DNA from: Desulfonema magnum
Lineage (GTDB): Bacteria > Desulfobacterota > Desulfobacteria > Desulfobacterales > 4be13
Direction: 5' to 3'
Assembly (NCBI RefSeq): GCF_017377395.1
Contig: NZ_CP061800.1
Coordinates: 1,798,001 to 1,862,000, forward strand
DNA length: 64,000 bases
Shown here piece after piece: positions 63,183 to 64,000 of the stretch (position 1 is the stretch's first letter; every line of letters starts with the position of its first letter). Below the pieces are notes generated by a model, which was not told the origin of the DNA, made no database searches, and saw nothing but the letters and a program-made list of their open reading frames with translations. The position numbers and the translations under genes are program-made.

Positions 63183-64000
63183 ATGAATACACAGGCGTAT
63201 GAAAAAAAAATCCAAAATTACGAGGTTTGTTCAGAAAAACAGACAGGTTGCCTAACGCAATGTTCCGGGAATGAGAAAAACTGTATCAGGACACAGAGAG
63301 ACAGTGTAAAACACGATATTCCGAACATTCTCCTTGTAAACCCATGGATACACGATTTCGCGGCTTATGATTTCTGGGCAAAGCCCATGGGAATTTTAAC
63401 GCTCGCAGCAGTTCTCAGAGAACACGGGGTTTGCGTTACTTATATGGATTGTCTTGACCGGTTTCATCCCAGGGCCCATGACAGCAATCCTTATGCCAGA
63501 GGCGGACGGGGACCTTATCTTAAAACCCGGATTCCGAAACCTGACGGGCTTGAGGATGTCTCGCGAAATTTTTCCAGATATGGTATCAGAGAGGAATGGT
63601 TCAGGGAGGACCTTTTAAATATACCAAAGCCGAATCTCATTCTTGTGACCTCACTGATGACCTACTGGTATCCCGGGGTCCGGGAAACCATAAGAATTAT
63701 CAGAGAGGTTTTTCCTGACATACCAATTATTCTCGGGGGAATATATGCCACACTTTGCCGCGATCATGCGGTCAGGCATTCAGGCGCGGATGAAGTCGTC
63801 ACCGGAGCGGCTGAGGAGGATATTCTCAGGCTCGTGGAAGCTTATACAGGTTTTTCAGTAAATCTCAAATTTGATCCTGAGAATCTTGATGCCTATCCTT
63901 ATCCGGCACTTGATTTACAGCGAAAAATCGGGTATGTTCCCATACTCACTTCAAGGGGATGTCCCTTCTCCTGTGCATACTGCGCCTCGCATTTTCTGAA
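63183..64000 (+). CDS. B12-binding-domain radical SAM protein, N-terminal part
   Basis: The frame starts at ATG 63183 (AAGGAAG upstream) and is open to the window end (272 codons). After a Cys-containing lead, a cobalamin-binding-like Rossmann domain starts at DIPNILLVNPW, with PMGILTLAAVLREHGVCVTY, LILVTSLMTYWYPG and PIILGGIYATLC ... GADEVVTGAAEEDI, and the radical SAM cluster motif CPFSCAYC comes near the end. Such proteins often methylate or rearrange unactivated carbons. Substrate unknown; the C-terminal half lies outside. Confidence 0.88.
   Translation, partial: MNTQAYEKKIQNYEVCSEKQTGCLTQCSGNEKNCIRTQRDSVKHDIPNILLVNPWIHDFAAYDFWAKPMGILTLAAVLREHGVCVTYMDCLDRFHPRAHDSNPYARGGRGPYLKTRIPKPDGLEDVSRNFSRYGIREEWFREDLLNIPKPNLILVTSLMTYWYPGVRETIRIIREVFPDIPIILGGIYATLCRDHAVRHSGADEVVTGAAEEDILRLVEAYTGFSVNLKFDPENLDAYPYPALDLQRKIGYVPILTSRGCPFSCAYCASHFL

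Overview
The window looks like a chromosomal segment of a Gram-negative bacterium with a large, repeat-rich genome. A filamentous or multicellular sulfate reducer of the Desulfobacterota (Desulfonema-like) is my best guess. This is inferred from the mix of genes (Fur-FeoA fusion, FmdB zinc ribbons, cohesin/dockerin surface proteins, ISAzo13-type transposase, several toxin-antitoxin pairs) and from the many dispersed palindromes. There is no rRNA gene to prove it. No tRNA, CRISPR array or prophage was recognised.

Layout. 1-8.7 kb: the end of a hybrid histidine kinase, a radical SAM protein, a Fur-FeoA fusion, an FmdB protein, a large secreted TSP3/DUF4114/dockerin-like protein and a UvrD-like helicase. 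8.7-17.1 kb: ftsY, a conserved hypothetical gene, an SDR dehydrogenase and a 998-residue secreted propeller/cohesin/dockerin protein, separated by non-autonomous mobile elements. 17.1-23.9 kb: a wrecking yard with an ORF-less group II intron split by a MITE, a ParE-type toxin-antitoxin pair, an insertion sequence, a truncated sigma factor, a reverse-transcriptase fragment and a type II restriction-modification pair. 23.9-44.7 kb: mostly housekeeping (folD, argC, trpFBA, an MCP, vapBC, rpiB, glyA, nrdR-ribD-ribE-ribBA, aat). 44.7-64 kb: accessory genes again, with Rpn-like nuclease paralogues, PIN and HicAB toxin-antitoxin pairs, three more cohesin/dockerin-type secreted proteins, a Uma2 protein, an AlbA/Schlafen-type ATP-binding protein, a SpoIIE-type phosphatase sensor and the start of a B12-binding radical SAM protein.

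Two themes stand out. First, five exported proteins share cohesin-like, dockerin-like, TSP3 and beta-propeller modules, and no glycoside hydrolase is visible. They could form a non-cellulosomal calcium-dependent surface assembly. Second, gaps are filled with tandem arrays that all have a 7-bp period, and with palindromic elements. Three families of the latter have exact target-site duplications: a 155-bp element (9 bp), a CTGATTATAACGG-ended element (8 bp, three copies) and a 159-bp element (10 bp). Some repeats have been absorbed into proteins: the kinase linker, the TrpF and TrpB ends, the restriction enzyme N-terminus and a loop of the SpoIIE phosphatase.

The trp and rib genes are arranged as operons whose junctions carry 7-bp arrays. 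All domain calls are by eye and no database search was run.
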